This document shows positions 25,746 to 36,614 of a stretch of DNA of 64,000 nucleotides, piece by piece (position 1 is the stretch's first letter; every line of letters begins with the position of its first letter). The notes under the pieces were generated by a model. The model was not told the origin of the DNA and ran no database searches. It saw nothing but the letters and a program-made list of their open reading frames with translations. This DNA is from Thalassovita litoralis. GTDB taxonomy: Bacteria; Pseudomonadota; Alphaproteobacteria; Rhodobacterales; Rhodobacteraceae. The DNA lies in assembly GCF_900182725.1 (NCBI RefSeq), contig NZ_FXTO01000009.1, positions 1 to 64,000 of the forward strand. Reading direction: 5' to 3'. Both the position numbers and the translations under genes were made by a program.

Positions 25746-26429
25746 ATGAGCAGTCAAAATAACTCGCCTTTCAACACACTCCCGCCGGTGATCGTTGCCT
25801 TGTTTCTGATCCTGATGGGGATTGAAATCGCCTTTAACCTTGGGGCGCGCGGATTGGTTGGCGGCCCCGAGGCGGTGGGCTGGCGTTTGGCTGCGGCGCA
25901 AAGCTACGCATTTTCCGCCCCGATTTTTCAGTGGATGTTGGAAAATGGCCAATATCCGACCGAACATATGATCCGTTTCGTGACCTATGCCTTTGTGCAT
26001 GGGAATTTCACACAGGCGTTGTTTTCCGGGATAATGCTGCTGGCGCTGGGAAACATGGTGGGGCGGGTGTTTTCGCAGGTCGCCACATTGGCGGTTTTTG
26101 TGGCTGGCACCATTGCGGGGGCGGTTGTCTTTGGGCTGGTGGCGGATACGCGGGCCGTTCTGGTTGGGGCGTTTCCGGGGGTCTATGCGCTGATCGGGGC
26201 ATATAGCTTCATGCTGTGGGTCGGGCTGGGCGCAACCGGGCAGAACCAGTTTCAGGCGTTTCGGCTGATTGGGGTGCTGTTGGCGCTGCAATTGCTGTTC
26301 GGGCTGATTTTTGGCGGGCAACCGGATTGGATTGCGGATGTGTCCGGGTTTGTCGTGGGGTTCGCCCTGTCTTTCGTGGTCAGCCCCGGCGGCTGGCAAC
26401 GGCTGCGGGACCGGATGCGCCAGCGCTGA
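25746..26429 (+). CDS. Rhomboid-fold membrane protein lacking catalytic Ser and His
   Basis: Six or seven membrane helices in rhomboid order. From ATG 25746 (AGGAAA five bases upstream) it has 227 residues. The loop-4 active-site motif that should read G-x-S-G is GAFPG (141-145), so the catalytic Ser position is Phe143; the late His that completes the dyad is Asp198 ([11 protein letters not shown], where active enzymes have H..GG). The landmarks FVHGNFTQ and LGNMVGRVF are kept. I conclude that this is a rhomboid-like pseudoprotease, not a protease. Such proteins bind and route membrane proteins in other organisms; the role here is unknown. Confidence 0.85.
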   Translation: MSSQNNSPFNTLPPVIVALFLILMGIEIAFNLGARGLVGGPEAVGWRLAAAQSYAFSAPIFQWMLENGQYPTEHMIRFVTYAFVHGNFTQALFSGIMLLALGNMVGRVFSQVATLAVFVAGTIAGAVVFGLVADTRAVLVGAFPGVYALIGAYSFMLWVGLGATGQNQFQAFRLIGVLLALQLLFGLIFGGQPDWIADVSGFVVGFALSFVVSPGGWQRLRDRMRQR

Positions 26430-26439
26430 ATGCTGGCGC
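26417..26439. terminator. Hairpin overlapping the rhomboid-like stop codon
   Basis: GCGCCAGC (26417-26424) pairs with GCTGGCGC (26432-26439) and is followed by TTTAG. It may end both convergent transcripts, but the T run is short. Confidence 0.4.
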
Positions 26440-26460
26440 TTTAGCCCGGTGAAAACGGCG

Positions 26461-29400
26461 TCAGTAATCTTTCTCGATAAAAATACCGATTCCGGTGTCG
26501 CCGTCTGAGCTCAATCTTCCGCGTGCCGTGACAGAGCGGTTGATGTTCAGGTTCAGGTTGATCTGGGTTTTACCCTCTGTGTCAGCCGTGATTTCCGAGT
26601 AGATATTTTCGCTCAGATATTTTCCGGCGCGGGCTTCGGTCGCGCCATCGTCGGTGGTGGTAACGTCCAGATCGTCCAGCGCCAGCCCCTTGCGAATACT
26701 GCCGCCAAAGCCATCGCCGCCCCGGCCGGTCAGGGTGCGGATTGCCGCAGCCAGCCGCACGGCCTGCAAGGGGGAAATGCTGCTGATGCCTTTGCCGAAC
26801 AGGATCAGGGCCAAAACCTCGTCCTGTGGCAGTTCGGGGTTCGAGGCGAAGGTTAGGGCAGGGGTACTGGCTTGGCCTTCGATGATGATATTGGCGGTGG
26901 CATCGGTGGCCTGCGTGCTGGCAACAAAGCGGATATAGGGATCAAACGCGCCTTGCAGGCGGATTTGCCCTTCCTCCAGATTAAGCCGCTTGCCCAAAAT
27001 ATCCATCCGCCCGCGGATCAGATCGAAACGGCCCTGTGGCACCACATTCCGGGTGTCGCCCAGTAGCCGCAAGGTGCCGCCCAGCTCTGCGTCCAGCCCT
27101 CGCCCGCGTACAAAAATCCGATCCGGGGCCAAAACCTGAACGTCCAACCCATAAGAGGGACCATGATCTGCCTGTTCGGATTCATTCGCCACCAGACCGG
27201 CGTTGACGCGGGTTTGATGAACGGCGGCGGGTTCGTTCACATGTTGCAGACCGGGCAGGTTGGCATAGCTGGTGCCGGATGCGTTGGGCACACGCAATTC
27301 GGTTTGGCCCAACGTCATGCGCCCCGAAATCTGCGCACCCCCGGCCAATGCGCCGCGCACCTGCAATGGGCCGTTGACCGTGGTCGTGAACAGCTTTGGG
27401 TCCATCAGGGTCACATCCTGAAGCTGCGCGTCCAGCGTGGCGTTGAACGGCGCAGACAGGGCCACGGGGCCGCTGACCCGGATCGTCCCCCCAGAGGAAA
27501 CCCGGCTGGACAGGTCGATTTGCGCCCGTTCACCGTTCAAGGCGATGTCCAGCCCGATGTCTTCCAGCGCTATCCGCTGGTCGGGTATGGCGAAACGGGC
27601 ATTCTGTGTGCCGATCCTGCCCGTGACAGAGGATAAGGCGGGTTTGCCATTGATCCGCACGTCATAATTGACTGTGCCGCTCAGGCTGCGGGGGCGGATC
27701 AGATCGTTCGCCAGCGCCAGCGGGGCTGTCCCGGTCAGATCCATATCCATCGTTTCGCCCGAACGGCTGACCGTGCCATTGGCCGTCAGGCTGGTATTGC
27801 CCGGCCCCGATCCTGTGGCCTTGATGCGCCAGTTCTGTGCCTCCAGCGTGGCGGTGCCTGCCGTGCTGGCGGGGCCGGACAGCCCCGGTGCCAGCAGGGC
27901 CAGATCGTTCAGTCGGCTGGAAAATTCGATGGTATCTGTATCGCGGCTGGTGACGGTCGCAGACATGTGCGGATTGTGCAGTTGTGCGTCTTGCAGCGTG
28001 AAATAACCCTGTGCGTCGCGCTGTACCTTGGCGCTAAGGGTGGTTTCGCCCCGTAGCAACTGATCCGCCTGATCCAACCCAGCGGCCAGATCGCGCCCGG
28101 TCAGCGCCAGATCAGCGTCAAAGACCTGTGCCGCCGGTTTGCCAGACCCCGTTACTGTCAGGTCCACCGATCCACCCACGGGCCGCCCGGCCAATGCCGC
28201 ATAGGCGGACAGCATTTTTGCGCTGGCCTGAACGGTTCCGGTGACGGACAGGGCGTTCCAGTCCAACCCTTGCGCTGTTGCATCCAGTTGCACGGTGGCA
28301 TTGCCGGGGGCCGTGGCTTGGGCGGTCGCGGTCCAGCGTTCGCCCTGCCGTGAAAGTTCGGCATTCAGCCCAGCCGCCCCATGAAGTTGCGGGATAATGC
28401 GCTGCACATCGGTCAGCGCAGCCGTGACGTCGGCCTTGGTGGTATCCGTGGTCAGCGCGACGTTGCCACCGATCCGGGCGTGGTCAGTTGATACCTGCAA
28501 ATCCCGAACAGAGGTGCCGGTTTCGTTCCGCACAGCATGTAGGGACAGACGGCCCTTACCTGTCAGAAGCGGGTCCAGCATGGGCTGCCCAAGGCTAAGC
28601 GATTGCGTGTCGCCGGACAGGACCAGATCAAACTGACCACTGATCGGCATGACATGCCCCCGAAGTCGCAGCGCCCCGCCGCCCGCCAGCGGTTGCCCCA
28701 CCAAAGCGGCAAAGCGGGACAGGTCCGGTGTGTCTAACGTGGCGTTTGTGTCAATGCGCATGTCGGGGCTGCCGGTGACGGCGGAAACCGTGGCATCACC
28801 CGCCAGTGCATAGCCCTGTCCCGACAGGGTAATCCCGTTCAGCGTCAGCGGGGCGTCAGGCTGCCAGTCAAACCGCAGCGCCGCCCGCAGATCGCGCCCC
28901 AGTGCCGCCGCCAATGCCTCGTCTTGCGGGATCATGCCCTGCACTGTCAGTTCGGCCAACCCGTCCACGCCGTTTTGCACCCCGGACCGCAACAATTGAC
29001 CGGACCCGGACAGCCGCGCCGTTTGCAGCGCCAGATCGGGCCGTTCCAGCCCGTTCAGTATGGTGTCCAGCGTCCAGCGGTCGCCTTTGCCTGCATCGTA
29101 ATTTAACGTCACCTGCGCGGTGCCGATCCGTGTCACCGGGCCAGAAATCGGCAACACCACGCTATCGCCCTGTTTCGGTGCCAGATCGGCCCGCAGGTGC
29201 GCTAGTTCCGGCCAGCCTTGGGCATCCAGTGATAGCCGCCCGCTGACGTTCAGGGCGTCGGAGCTTAGGTGCAGCCGATCCAGCGCCAGCGTCCCATCCA
29301 CATCGCGCATCCCGACCACGGCCAGCGCCATATCGGAACCGAAGAAGGGGCGATATTCCGGTGCGAACAACGGCGCAATGTCCCCGCCCAAATCGGCGGT

Positions 29401-30189
29401 GAATTGCGTGGCCCCGCTATCGCCCGTGATCAGCGCCAGCGCCCCGGCCAATCGTGGTTGCCCATCCGATTGCAGCGCCAGTTCTGCGGCGAAATTGTCC
29501 AACGGCCCGCTGCCCGATACCGTCAGCGCAATCGATGGCTGCCCCGGCAGGTTCAGCATCTGGGCCACCAGCCCGTTTTCCGGTTCTTCCAAGGTCAGGT
29601 CCAAGGCCAGTTCGCGGGTGGCGTTGGTATAGCTGCCGGTAAAGGCCAAATTGCCGATTTGCGGGGCAAGGCGGGACACGTTCAGCGCCGCCTGCCCCTG
29701 TCCATCCGCCAAAGAGGCGGAACCCGTCAGGCTTAGCACGGCAGCCTGTCCCAGAATATCCGCCCCCAGATCGGCCTTTTCGATGGCCAGCTTGGCGATG
29801 TTTACTGAAACTGGCAGGTCCGGCAGCGCCAGCGGGGACGCTTCGGCGCTGGGCAGGTCGTTCGCGGGGGCGGGTTTGCGGGGCAGCAGCAGTTCCTTGG
29901 CGGACAGCTCGTCCACCTCCAGTCGCCCGGACAACAGCGCGGTGCGGCTCCAGTTCAGGGTAACACCTTTCAGGGTTAACCAGATGCCGTTTTCATCGGC
30001 GATGGTCAGCATTTCAATCGTGGCGGTCGAACTCAGCGCCCCCTGAAAGCCCTGAATGTCCACATTGCGCCCGGCACCGGACAGGTTGTCCTCCAGCAGG
30101 CCTTCTAAAAAACCACGGTCATCTGTGGCCTGTTGCGCCAGCAGCGGCAGGGGGGCGGCAAAAACCGCAATGATCAGATATTTACGCAT
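26461..30189 (-). CDS. tamB: Translocation and assembly module inner-membrane protein TamB
   Basis: TamB spans the periplasm from the inner membrane and works with TamA in outer-membrane protein assembly or lipid transport. From ATG 30189 it has 1242 residues: a signal-anchor (KYLIIAVFAAPLPLLAQ), long repeats of beta strands (AsmA-like lipid-groove fold), and the conserved C-terminal DUF490/TamB domain (from about 900), ending in the beta-signal-like ..IGIFIEKDY. The tamA stop and tamB start share bases (TGATG at 30187-30191), so they are translationally coupled. The upstream extension to 30324 lies inside tamA and is excluded. Confidence 0.93.
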   Translation of the reverse strand: MRKYLIIAVFAAPLPLLAQQATDDRGFLEGLLEDNLSGAGRNVDIQGFQGALSSTATIEMLTIADENGIWLTLKGVTLNWSRTALLSGRLEVDELSAKELLLPRKPAPANDLPSAEASPLALPDLPVSVNIAKLAIEKADLGADILGQAAVLSLTGSASLADGQGQAALNVSRLAPQIGNLAFTGSYTNATRELALDLTLEEPENGLVAQMLNLPGQPSIALTVSGSGPLDNFAAELALQSDGQPRLAGALALITGDSGATQFTADLGGDIAPLFAPEYRPFFGSDMALAVVGMRDVDGTLALDRLHLSSDALNVSGRLSLDAQGWPELAHLRADLAPKQGDSVVLPISGPVTRIGTAQVTLNYDAGKGDRWTLDTILNGLERPDLALQTARLSGSGQLLRSGVQNGVDGLAELTVQGMIPQDEALAAALGRDLRAALRFDWQPDAPLTLNGITLSGQGYALAGDATVSAVTGSPDMRIDTNATLDTPDLSRFAALVGQPLAGGGALRLRGHVMPISGQFDLVLSGDTQSLSLGQPMLDPLLTGKGRLSLHAVRNETGTSVRDLQVSTDHARIGGNVALTTDTTKADVTAALTDVQRIIPQLHGAAGLNAELSRQGERWTATAQATAPGNATVQLDATAQGLDWNALSVTGTVQASAKMLSAYAALAGRPVGGSVDLTVTGSGKPAAQVFDADLALTGRDLAAGLDQADQLLRGETTLSAKVQRDAQGYFTLQDAQLHNPHMSATVTSRDTDTIEFSSRLNDLALLAPGLSGPASTAGTATLEAQNWRIKATGSGPGNTSLTANGTVSRSGETMDMDLTGTAPLALANDLIRPRSLSGTVNYDVRINGKPALSSVTGRIGTQNARFAIPDQRIALEDIGLDIALNGERAQIDLSSRVSSGGTIRVSGPVALSAPFNATLDAQLQDVTLMDPKLFTTTVNGPLQVRGALAGGAQISGRMTLGQTELRVPNASGTSYANLPGLQHVNEPAAVHQTRVNAGLVANESEQADHGPSYGLDVQVLAPDRIFVRGRGLDAELGGTLRLLGDTRNVVPQGRFDLIRGRMDILGKRLNLEEGQIRLQGAFDPYIRFVASTQATDATANIIIEGQASTPALTFASNPELPQDEVLALILFGKGISSISPLQAVRLAAAIRTLTGRGGDGFGGSIRKGLALDDLDVTTTDDGATEARAGKYLSENIYSEITADTEGKTQINLNLNINRSVTARGRLSSDGDTGIGIFIEKDY

Positions 30190-32036
30190 CAGAAGGCCTG
30201 TCCGATCCCGATATAGACCTGAATACCATCGCCGGTTGACCCGCTGACTGGGGCAGCCACGTCCAGCCGGATCGGCCCAACCGATGTATCGTAGCGCAAG
30301 CCTAAGCCCGCGCCGCTGTGCCATTCGCCGGACCCGTCATAAAAGCTTTCGCTGCCAATATACCCCGCATCGGCAAATCCGACGATGCTGATGGCGCTGG
30401 TGATTTTTGCGCGAATTTCCCCGGAAAAGCCCACGAAACTGCGCCCGCCAATGGTATTGCCGCCCCCCAGATCAACGTTAAGCGACTGATAGGGCTGGCC
30501 GCGCACCGTGCCACCCCCGCCAGAATAGAACAGGAAATCCGGCGCGGTTTCGGACAGTGCGGGCCCCGTAACAGACCCCAGTTGGAACCGACCAGCGGCC
30601 ACAAAACGCGCCTCTGGGTCCAGTTTGCGGTAAATCCGGCTGTCGAATTTTAGCTGTGCGCCCGATGCTTCGCCGCTGAGGCCGACAAACGGGGTAAGCT
30701 GGGCATTCACGTAATGCCCTGATGTCGTGTTCAGGATATTGTCGCGGTGGTCCCAGCGCAGCGCGGCTGGGGTGCTGAACAGGGTAAAAGTCCGATCCCC
30801 GAACGCATCACGCGTGTCGAAATGGCTAAGCGCCAGTCCCAGATCGCCTTCTAGGTGGTCAGAGAAAATGCGGGTTGCGCCGATCCCAACGGTGATCTGA
30901 TCTGACCGATAATCTTCTTCGTCCAGGCTTTCCATATCAATATGGGCAAAGAATTTCGTATCGGCACCGAACACGGCGGGGCGTTCAAACCGCGCCCCAA
31001 GGCTGTAATCCAGGCCGCCAGTGGTGCCGCCGATCCCAGATACCTGACCTTCGATCCGCAAACGTTCAGCGCCGCCCAACAGGTTGCGGTGCATCCAGAA
31101 CCCGGACAGCGCCAATCCCTCGAAGCTGGACAGTTCTGCGCCCGCGCCATAGCGGCGGCGTTTTTCGTCGACCACATTGGCCGTGACATCCATGTGATTG
31201 TCCGCGCCGATCACATCGCCTTCGCTCAGCGCCACTGACCGGAATGCCCCGGTGCGGCGCAGGCGGTTGGCGGCCTTGTCCAATTCCTTGGGGGAAAAGG
31301 ATTGTCCTTCGGGTAGCCCTGCAATGCGGCGCACGCGGGTAGGGCGCACGCGGCTTTCGCCGGTGACGATCAGTTGGCCGAATTTTACCGGCGGGCCGGG
31401 GTTGATCTGTATCTGTGCATCCAGCCTGTTGCTGGCGTGGTTGGCCAGAAGATGCTGATGTGCTGGCTGGGCCTTGGCATAGCCAGCCATGCGCCAGCTA
31501 TCGACGGCGGTTTGCACCGCTTCCACTACTGCGGTTGATTTGGCTGCGCGTCCGTTTCTGAACTGATCGGGCAGTTGGGTGCCTTGTGGCAATGGTGTCA
31601 CACTGGCCTGTCCAAAGCGGAAGCGGGGGCCGGGGGTGACGGACACATTGATTGTCTTTATCTGTGCAGGCGGGTTCAGGGGCGGGATATTCGCCGCTTC
31701 GCGCCCATCCAGCGTGATGTGGATCACGCCGGAATAATAGCCCTGCGCATAAAGCGTTTCCAACAAACGCTGGTAATCTGCCAATGCGGTGGAAAAGACA
31801 TCCTGTGCGTCTTTTACCCCTTCGCGCTGGGCGGTGCGCAACAGGGATGCCCGGCGCAACTGGCTTTGCAGGTCATCGTTTTTCACGCCCGTGACCGCGA
31901 TGTTCAGCGCGTCAAATGCCGACACCGAGGAGGCGCATAACCCCAGTGACAGGGCAAGCGAAGATAGCAGAAGAAAGGAAGGTTTGGGTCTGGACACGGC
32001 TGTTTCAGGGTTCGTGCGAAAAGAGGGGCAAATCAT
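30189..32036 (-). CDS. tamA: Outer-membrane assembly protein TamA (BamA family)
   Basis: A BamA/Omp85-family barrel of the outer membrane. The 615-residue product has a signal peptide (SFLLLSSLALSLGLCASSVSAFD), POTRA domains (about 45-270), and a C-terminal 16-strand barrel with the family's L6 motif region VRGQPYQSLN and a terminal ..VQVYIGIGQAF beta signal. The ATG at 32036 is used, though a GTG 13 codons later (31997) would place the signal peptide closer to the start. First gene of the tamA-tamB pair. Confidence 0.92.
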   Translation of the reverse strand: MICPSFRTNPETAVSRPKPSFLLLSSLALSLGLCASSVSAFDALNIAVTGVKNDDLQSQLRRASLLRTAQREGVKDAQDVFSTALADYQRLLETLYAQGYYSGVIHITLDGREAANIPPLNPPAQIKTINVSVTPGPRFRFGQASVTPLPQGTQLPDQFRNGRAAKSTAVVEAVQTAVDSWRMAGYAKAQPAHQHLLANHASNRLDAQIQINPGPPVKFGQLIVTGESRVRPTRVRRIAGLPEGQSFSPKELDKAANRLRRTGAFRSVALSEGDVIGADNHMDVTANVVDEKRRRYGAGAELSSFEGLALSGFWMHRNLLGGAERLRIEGQVSGIGGTTGGLDYSLGARFERPAVFGADTKFFAHIDMESLDEEDYRSDQITVGIGATRIFSDHLEGDLGLALSHFDTRDAFGDRTFTLFSTPAALRWDHRDNILNTTSGHYVNAQLTPFVGLSGEASGAQLKFDSRIYRKLDPEARFVAAGRFQLGSVTGPALSETAPDFLFYSGGGGTVRGQPYQSLNVDLGGGNTIGGRSFVGFSGEIRAKITSAISIVGFADAGYIGSESFYDGSGEWHSGAGLGLRYDTSVGPIRLDVAAPVSGSTGDGIQVYIGIGQAF

Positions 32037-32132
32037 ACCCTGTCAGGATAGGGCGATTGCGGGCAGAGTACAGCCGGAATCCGCTGCTTCGCGTGCGAAA
32101 CCGGCGGGATTACGCCGCATCATGTACACAGA

Positions 32133-33368
32133 TCACTGGTAGGCGCTGCGTTGCGCTACACGCTGCCCATCCACCAACCCGGCAGGGGGATAAAGGACGA
32201 TTGGCGCGCCCACATCGATCCCGCCCGACAGGGCCGCTGTCAGCCCATTATTTGCCTGCACAGCAACGCGGGTTTGTACTGCAATACCGTCCTGCACCAC
32301 GAACAGCGCCCATTGATCCGGCCCATCGCGGAACAGGGCGCCAGCGGGAACGGTGACTGCTGCGGGGTCTTCCCATGTCACAATGCGGGTTTCCACGCGA
32401 AACCCATGCCCCAAGGCCTGACGGTCATCATATGGCGACAGGAACCGGATGGTGACATTGACGCGCTGTTCTTCGACCCCCAGCGCCGAAACCTTGGTAA
32501 AGCCCCAAGGTTCGATCCGGGTCACTTCGCCCCGCAGCGGTTCAGTCCCGCCCCAATTGTCAATAATCACCGGATCGCCCGGTTTGATCTGTACCGCATC
32601 GGTGGACAGCAATTCGCTAATAACCTCCAACCCGGATTCGATGTTGCCGATTTCCAGAATGGGGGTGCCTGCGGGCAGGGTGATTTCCGACTGCTGCATT
32701 ATGCGCAGGACCGTCCCCGGCACTGGGGCTTTCAGTGGCACGATTTCATCCTGCTGCGCCTCGATCGCTTCGGCCAAACCAATGTCGTCAAAGGAAATCA
32801 GCGCGGCGCGGGCGTTGTTCAGTTCGGCCACCCGCATTGAAATGGCCGCGCGGGCGGTGTCCAGCGCCGCATCCGCCGCGCGGGCGGTGCGTTCGTCGGA
32901 ATCCAAGGCAGCCTGACTGGCAATCCCACTGTTGAACAGGGTGCGGGTGCGGTCCAGATTGGCTTGTGCCAAATCACGATCTGCACGGGCCTTGTTCAAA
33001 TCCGCCTCGGACACGCGCAGGGCGGCTTCGGCGGCGGTGACATTGGCGCGCGCCTGTTCCCGTGTCCGCGCATCCAGCGCCGAAGGTGACGTCGGCAACA
33101 TCCGCGCCACGGCATCCCCCTGCGCGACCTGATCGCCCGGTTCCACGCTTAACCGCATCAGCCGCCCCGCGATGGGGGTGGATACGACATAGGGATCATG
33201 CACCCGTGTGCGGCCTTCTTCGTCAATCGTGACCTGCATCGGGCCTTGGGCTACGGTTCCCATATCCACCAAGGTCGGGCGCGGCCAAAACGCATAGGTC
33301 AACGCCCCCGCAACTAAGGCCGCTGCGCCCAATGTAATCGCCAATCTGGACCGTTTCTTTTGCGCCAT
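32133..33368 (-). CDS. HlyD/RND-type periplasmic adaptor of ABC exporter
   Basis: A membrane fusion protein linking an inner-membrane exporter to the outer membrane. The 411-residue product has one N-terminal membrane helix (ITLGAAALVAGALTYAFW), a split lipoyl domain (VDEEGRTRVHDPYVVSTPIAGRL and KAPVPGTVLRIMQQSE), a long Ala-rich coiled coil (about 95-215) and beta-barrel domains. It is the third gene of the ATPase-permease-adaptor operon (36482 to 32133), only four bases after the permease stop. Substrate unknown; the arrangement is that of DevBCA/MacAB-like systems without a dedicated TolC. Confidence 0.9.
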   Translation of the reverse strand: MAQKKRSRLAITLGAAALVAGALTYAFWPRPTLVDMGTVAQGPMQVTIDEEGRTRVHDPYVVSTPIAGRLMRLSVEPGDQVAQGDAVARMLPTSPSALDARTREQARANVTAAEAALRVSEADLNKARADRDLAQANLDRTRTLFNSGIASQAALDSDERTARAADAALDTARAAISMRVAELNNARAALISFDDIGLAEAIEAQQDEIVPLKAPVPGTVLRIMQQSEITLPAGTPILEIGNIESGLEVISELLSTDAVQIKPGDPVIIDNWGGTEPLRGEVTRIEPWGFTKVSALGVEEQRVNVTIRFLSPYDDRQALGHGFRVETRIVTWEDPAAVTVPAGALFRDGPDQWALFVVQDGIAVQTRVAVQANNGLTAALSGGIDVGAPIVLYPPAGLVDGQRVAQRSAYQ

Positions 33369-33372
33369 ACCG

Positions 33373-35739
33373 TCAATCCCGTGTTTTCAGCGCCGCGACA
33401 AGGTCGACCCTGTCCAGTTCACGCTTCACCAACCAGCCAGATACCCCCGCCGCCACCAACACGGCGCTGACCGCCATGCCAAAGCTATGCGGGCTAAAGG
33501 TCACTGGTATCTGGTATATATCCGTCGAAAACCCTTTGACCGTGAGATAGGTCAAACCATACCCCAGCCCCACGCCCAAGGGCAGGGCTGCCAATGTCAC
33601 CACCGCCAGTTCCCCCAACAGAACGAACGAAGCCTCGGCCTTGGTAAACCCCATCACTCGCAGGCTGGCCAGATCGCGCTGCCGTTCGGCAAAGGCAATC
33701 CGGGCCGAATTATAGACAATCCCAAACGTAATGATCGCCGCGACAGCCAGCATGACATAGCGCACTGATCCGGGGCCGGTGTTCATGATTTCCACCAGCG
33801 CATCCCGCGTATCGGATTTCAGCGCAATGCCTGCAATCATGGGCATGGCCTTCAGATCGTCAATCAGATTGTCCAACCGCGCTTCGTCCAATGTCAGGGT
33901 CGCCCCGGTGATCTGGCCGGGTTCGTTCATGGCGCGGGACAGCACCCCGATTTCCATAAACGCAGGCGCCCCCATCAGCGTTTCCGCCACGCCAATCACC
34001 GGCAGGGACAGCACCGGGCGGCGGCCTTCGCGGATTTCGGCGGTCAGCATGTCGCCCGCAGACAGATGCAGGATGTCCGCCAATGGTTTCGACAGGATCA
34101 CGCCCTCGCGGCGCATGGACACGGGGGTTTCGTTTGCGTCTATGACCCGGCTTAGGATTGGAAACTCCGGTCGCCCCTCGATTGCGCCGCGATAGCTGTA
34201 GGTGCCATTTCTGAACACGGCAGGCACGGCACGGGATGGTTCGACATGCTCCACCCCCGGCAAACGCCCCAGTTCCAATAGCGCCTTATCGGTCTGTGTG
34301 GTGGTGAAGCTGACGTTCATATCGCCCCGGTTCATCACGTTGAAGCTCAGGTCCAGCGTGGTATCGAACCCCGCCATCAGGGTCAGCGAGGCGACAGATA
34401 GCGCCAGCCCGGTGCCAATACCCACCACCGCGCCCAACATACGCCCCGGATAGCGGGTCAACCGTCGCAACACCATCCGGCTGGGTTGATCCAGCCAGCG
34501 TTTCAACCGCGCGGCCAGATCGAAAGCCCGCGAATAATCCGGGGGGGCAGGGGGGCGCATCGCCACGGCGGGCGTCAGCCGAAACACCCCACGCAAGACA
34601 AACAGGCTCCCGACCGAGGCGGTCAGGATCGACACGGCAAACCCCGTCACGAAACTGCGGGGATCGACGCTAAAGACCAGAAAGGGAAACTTGTAATATT
34701 GCTGATACACAACGGCCAAAGAATTCCCTGCCGCAATTCCGCCAATGGACCCGACAATTGCCCCCAGAACCGCGATCACCAGCACCAGTTTCAGATAGTG
34801 AAAACTAACCTCCCACGAGGAATAGCCGAATGCTTTCAACAGCCCGATCTGTTCGCGTTCCGCCTGCACCATGCGGTTGATCACGATATACAGCAAAAAC
34901 GCCGCCACCCCCAAAAAGATGGGCGGTATCACGGTTGAGGTGCTTTGCAGCCCCTTGATTTCTTCGCTGACAAAACGATTGGACATCAGATCGTCCAACC
35001 CATAGGCCCCGCTGGCACCATAAGGGGCCAAAATCTGATCTGCGGCCAGAATGACCGCCTGTTCATTCGTCCCCCGCGTCAGCGCCATGATGGCCTGATT
35101 GAACGCGCCCTGCATGTCATAGGCGGCGGCCAATGCGGCCTGACGCATCCAGAACACCGCGAACCGGGCGTCATCCGGCACCATTTCGCCCGGCGCGGTG
35201 GAATACAGAAACTCGGGCGATTGCGCGAATCCGGTGATGCGGAAACTGCGTTTGGTGCCGTTCATCGTGGCAATCAGGCGGTCGTTCAGTTTCAGTCCAC
35301 GGGCCTTGGCAAATCCGTCCAGCAACAGGATTTCATCCGCCCGCCCCAGATCGGGCAGGCGACCGTCCACCAGATAGACATCATTCAACCGGGGGCGTCC
35401 CAGATCAGGCAGGCTTAGCGCCTGCGCCCGTACCGGCAATTCCCGTGCGCCAATGTCGATCAGCGCCCCACCGGACACGCGGCCTTCGACAGCGGCAACG
35501 CCGGGCAATGCTGCCAGACGGTCCAGCATACGTTCCGGCGTGCGGGTGACTGGGGCGAAAACATCGGCCAGCCGATACCGATCATAATAGGCCAGCCGGG
35601 TCTGATCCAATGTGTTGACAAGCCCGGTCATCATCACCAGCATCAACACCCCAAGCGCGATGACCAAACCGATAGCCGCCGCTTGCCCCTTGATCCGGGC
35701 CAGATCGCGCAGCAATTTCCGGTTCAGCGGACTTACCAT
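33373..35739 (-). CDS. ABC transporter permease, FtsX/MacB-like, two FtsX domains
   Basis: An inner-membrane permease of the mechanotransmission type. The 788-residue protein has N-terminal TM1, a large periplasmic domain, three TMs with the FtsX pattern (about 270-390), a second periplasmic domain and three C-terminal TMs (about 680-780): the duplicated FtsX architecture. It overlaps the ATPase gene by seven bases (35733-35739) and is followed by the HlyD gene, a three-gene operon. Such systems extrude lipoproteins, peptides or lipids; sequence does not tell which. Confidence 0.9.
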   Translation of the reverse strand: MVSPLNRKLLRDLARIKGQAAAIGLVIALGVLMLVMMTGLVNTLDQTRLAYYDRYRLADVFAPVTRTPERMLDRLAALPGVAAVEGRVSGGALIDIGARELPVRAQALSLPDLGRPRLNDVYLVDGRLPDLGRADEILLLDGFAKARGLKLNDRLIATMNGTKRSFRITGFAQSPEFLYSTAPGEMVPDDARFAVFWMRQAALAAAYDMQGAFNQAIMALTRGTNEQAVILAADQILAPYGASGAYGLDDLMSNRFVSEEIKGLQSTSTVIPPIFLGVAAFLLYIVINRMVQAEREQIGLLKAFGYSSWEVSFHYLKLVLVIAVLGAIVGSIGGIAAGNSLAVVYQQYYKFPFLVFSVDPRSFVTGFAVSILTASVGSLFVLRGVFRLTPAVAMRPPAPPDYSRAFDLAARLKRWLDQPSRMVLRRLTRYPGRMLGAVVGIGTGLALSVASLTLMAGFDTTLDLSFNVMNRGDMNVSFTTTQTDKALLELGRLPGVEHVEPSRAVPAVFRNGTYSYRGAIEGRPEFPILSRVIDANETPVSMRREGVILSKPLADILHLSAGDMLTAEIREGRRPVLSLPVIGVAETLMGAPAFMEIGVLSRAMNEPGQITGATLTLDEARLDNLIDDLKAMPMIAGIALKSDTRDALVEIMNTGPGSVRYVMLAVAAIITFGIVYNSARIAFAERQRDLASLRVMGFTKAEASFVLLGELAVVTLAALPLGVGLGYGLTYLTVKGFSTDIYQIPVTFSPHSFGMAVSAVLVAAGVSGWLVKRELDRVDLVAALKTRD

Positions 35740-36482
35740 TCGATCTGTTCCGCCGTCAGTTTCGCGGTATTTTCAATCACCTCGCGGATGCTGCCATCGG
35801 CGAAATGGATCACCCGGTCTGCCAGTTGCGCGGTATTCGCGGCGTGGGTCACGATAATAACCGTTGTGCCTAACTGTTCGTTCACATCGGTCAGCACCTT
35901 CAGCACAGCCCGCCCTGTGGCACTGTCCAGCGCCCCGGTGGGTTCGTCGCAAAACAGCACGGTGGGCCGCTTGGCCACGGCGCGGGCGATGGCCACCCGT
36001 TGTTGTTCCCCGCCGGACATTTCCGATGGAAAATGATGCGCCCGCTTATCCAGCCCGACAAGCGCCAGCGCCTCGTCCGGGTCCAATGGAGTGCGGGCGA
36101 TTTCTGTCACCAGTTCCACATTTTCGCGGGCGTTCAAGCTGGGCATCAGATTGTAGAACTGAAACACGAACCCGACATGATCACGCCGATAGCGGGTCAG
36201 CTCTGCATCGGACAGGGCGGTTAGCTCTGTATCCTTGAAATGGGCGCTGCCTGCACTGGGGCGGTCCAGCCCGCCCAGAATGTTTAGCAATGTGGATTTA
36301 CCGCTGCCCGATGGTCCCAGCAATACCACGAATTCCCCGTCCGGGATCACCAGATCAACCCCACGCAGCGCATGGACGGCTGCCGGGCCTTCGCCATAGG
36401 TTTTCGTCAAACCCTTGGTCGTGAAGGCCGCGTCCAAGGATTTGAGGCGGGTATCGGCCACTGGAACGCTCGCGTTTTGCAC
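35733..36482 (-). CDS. ABC transporter ATP-binding protein (LolD/MacB type)
   Basis: The ATPase of the export operon. Of 249 residues, it has Walker [10 protein letters not shown], the Q-loop [12 protein letters not shown], the signature [14 protein letters not shown], Walker [13 protein letters not shown] and the H-loop VTHAAN. This set is characteristic of the ABC3/MacB-LolD branch that pairs with FtsX permeases. First gene of the operon. The 132-base gap upstream carries the interspersed motif at 36553. Confidence 0.93.
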   Translation of the reverse strand: MQNASVPVADTRLKSLDAAFTTKGLTKTYGEGPAAVHALRGVDLVIPDGEFVVLLGPSGSGKSTLLNILGGLDRPSAGSAHFKDTELTALSDAELTRYRRDHVGFVFQFYNLMPSLNARENVELVTEIARTPLDPDEALALVGLDKRAHHFPSEMSGGEQQRVAIARAVAKRPTVLFCDEPTGALDSATGRAVLKVLTDVNEQLGTTVIIVTHAANTAQLADRVIHFADGSIREVIENTAKLTAEQIEW

Positions 36483-36552
36483 ACCAACAGGTTAGCGGAT
36501 CATGCGTCAGGAACCAGCGAAAAATGCCGGTGTGGGGGATGTGCGACCTTTG

Positions 36553-36575
36553 GTTCTTTCTTGGTTAAAATATCC
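36553..36575 (-). repeat. Interspersed motif GGATATTTT-NN-CCAAGAAAGAAC, copy 2
   Basis: On the minus strand this matches 1793-1815 at 21 of 23 positions. It lies between the AEC carrier gene's 3' end and the ABC ATPase start, in the orientation of those genes. Confidence 0.6.
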
Positions 36576-36614
36576 ACTGCACACGATCAGACCCGCGCGG
36601 AACGCCTGTGATTG

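Noticed and set aside
24662-25762. A 366-codon plus-strand frame across trpS
   Set aside because: Antisense shadow of a complete TrpS; no signal, no domain.
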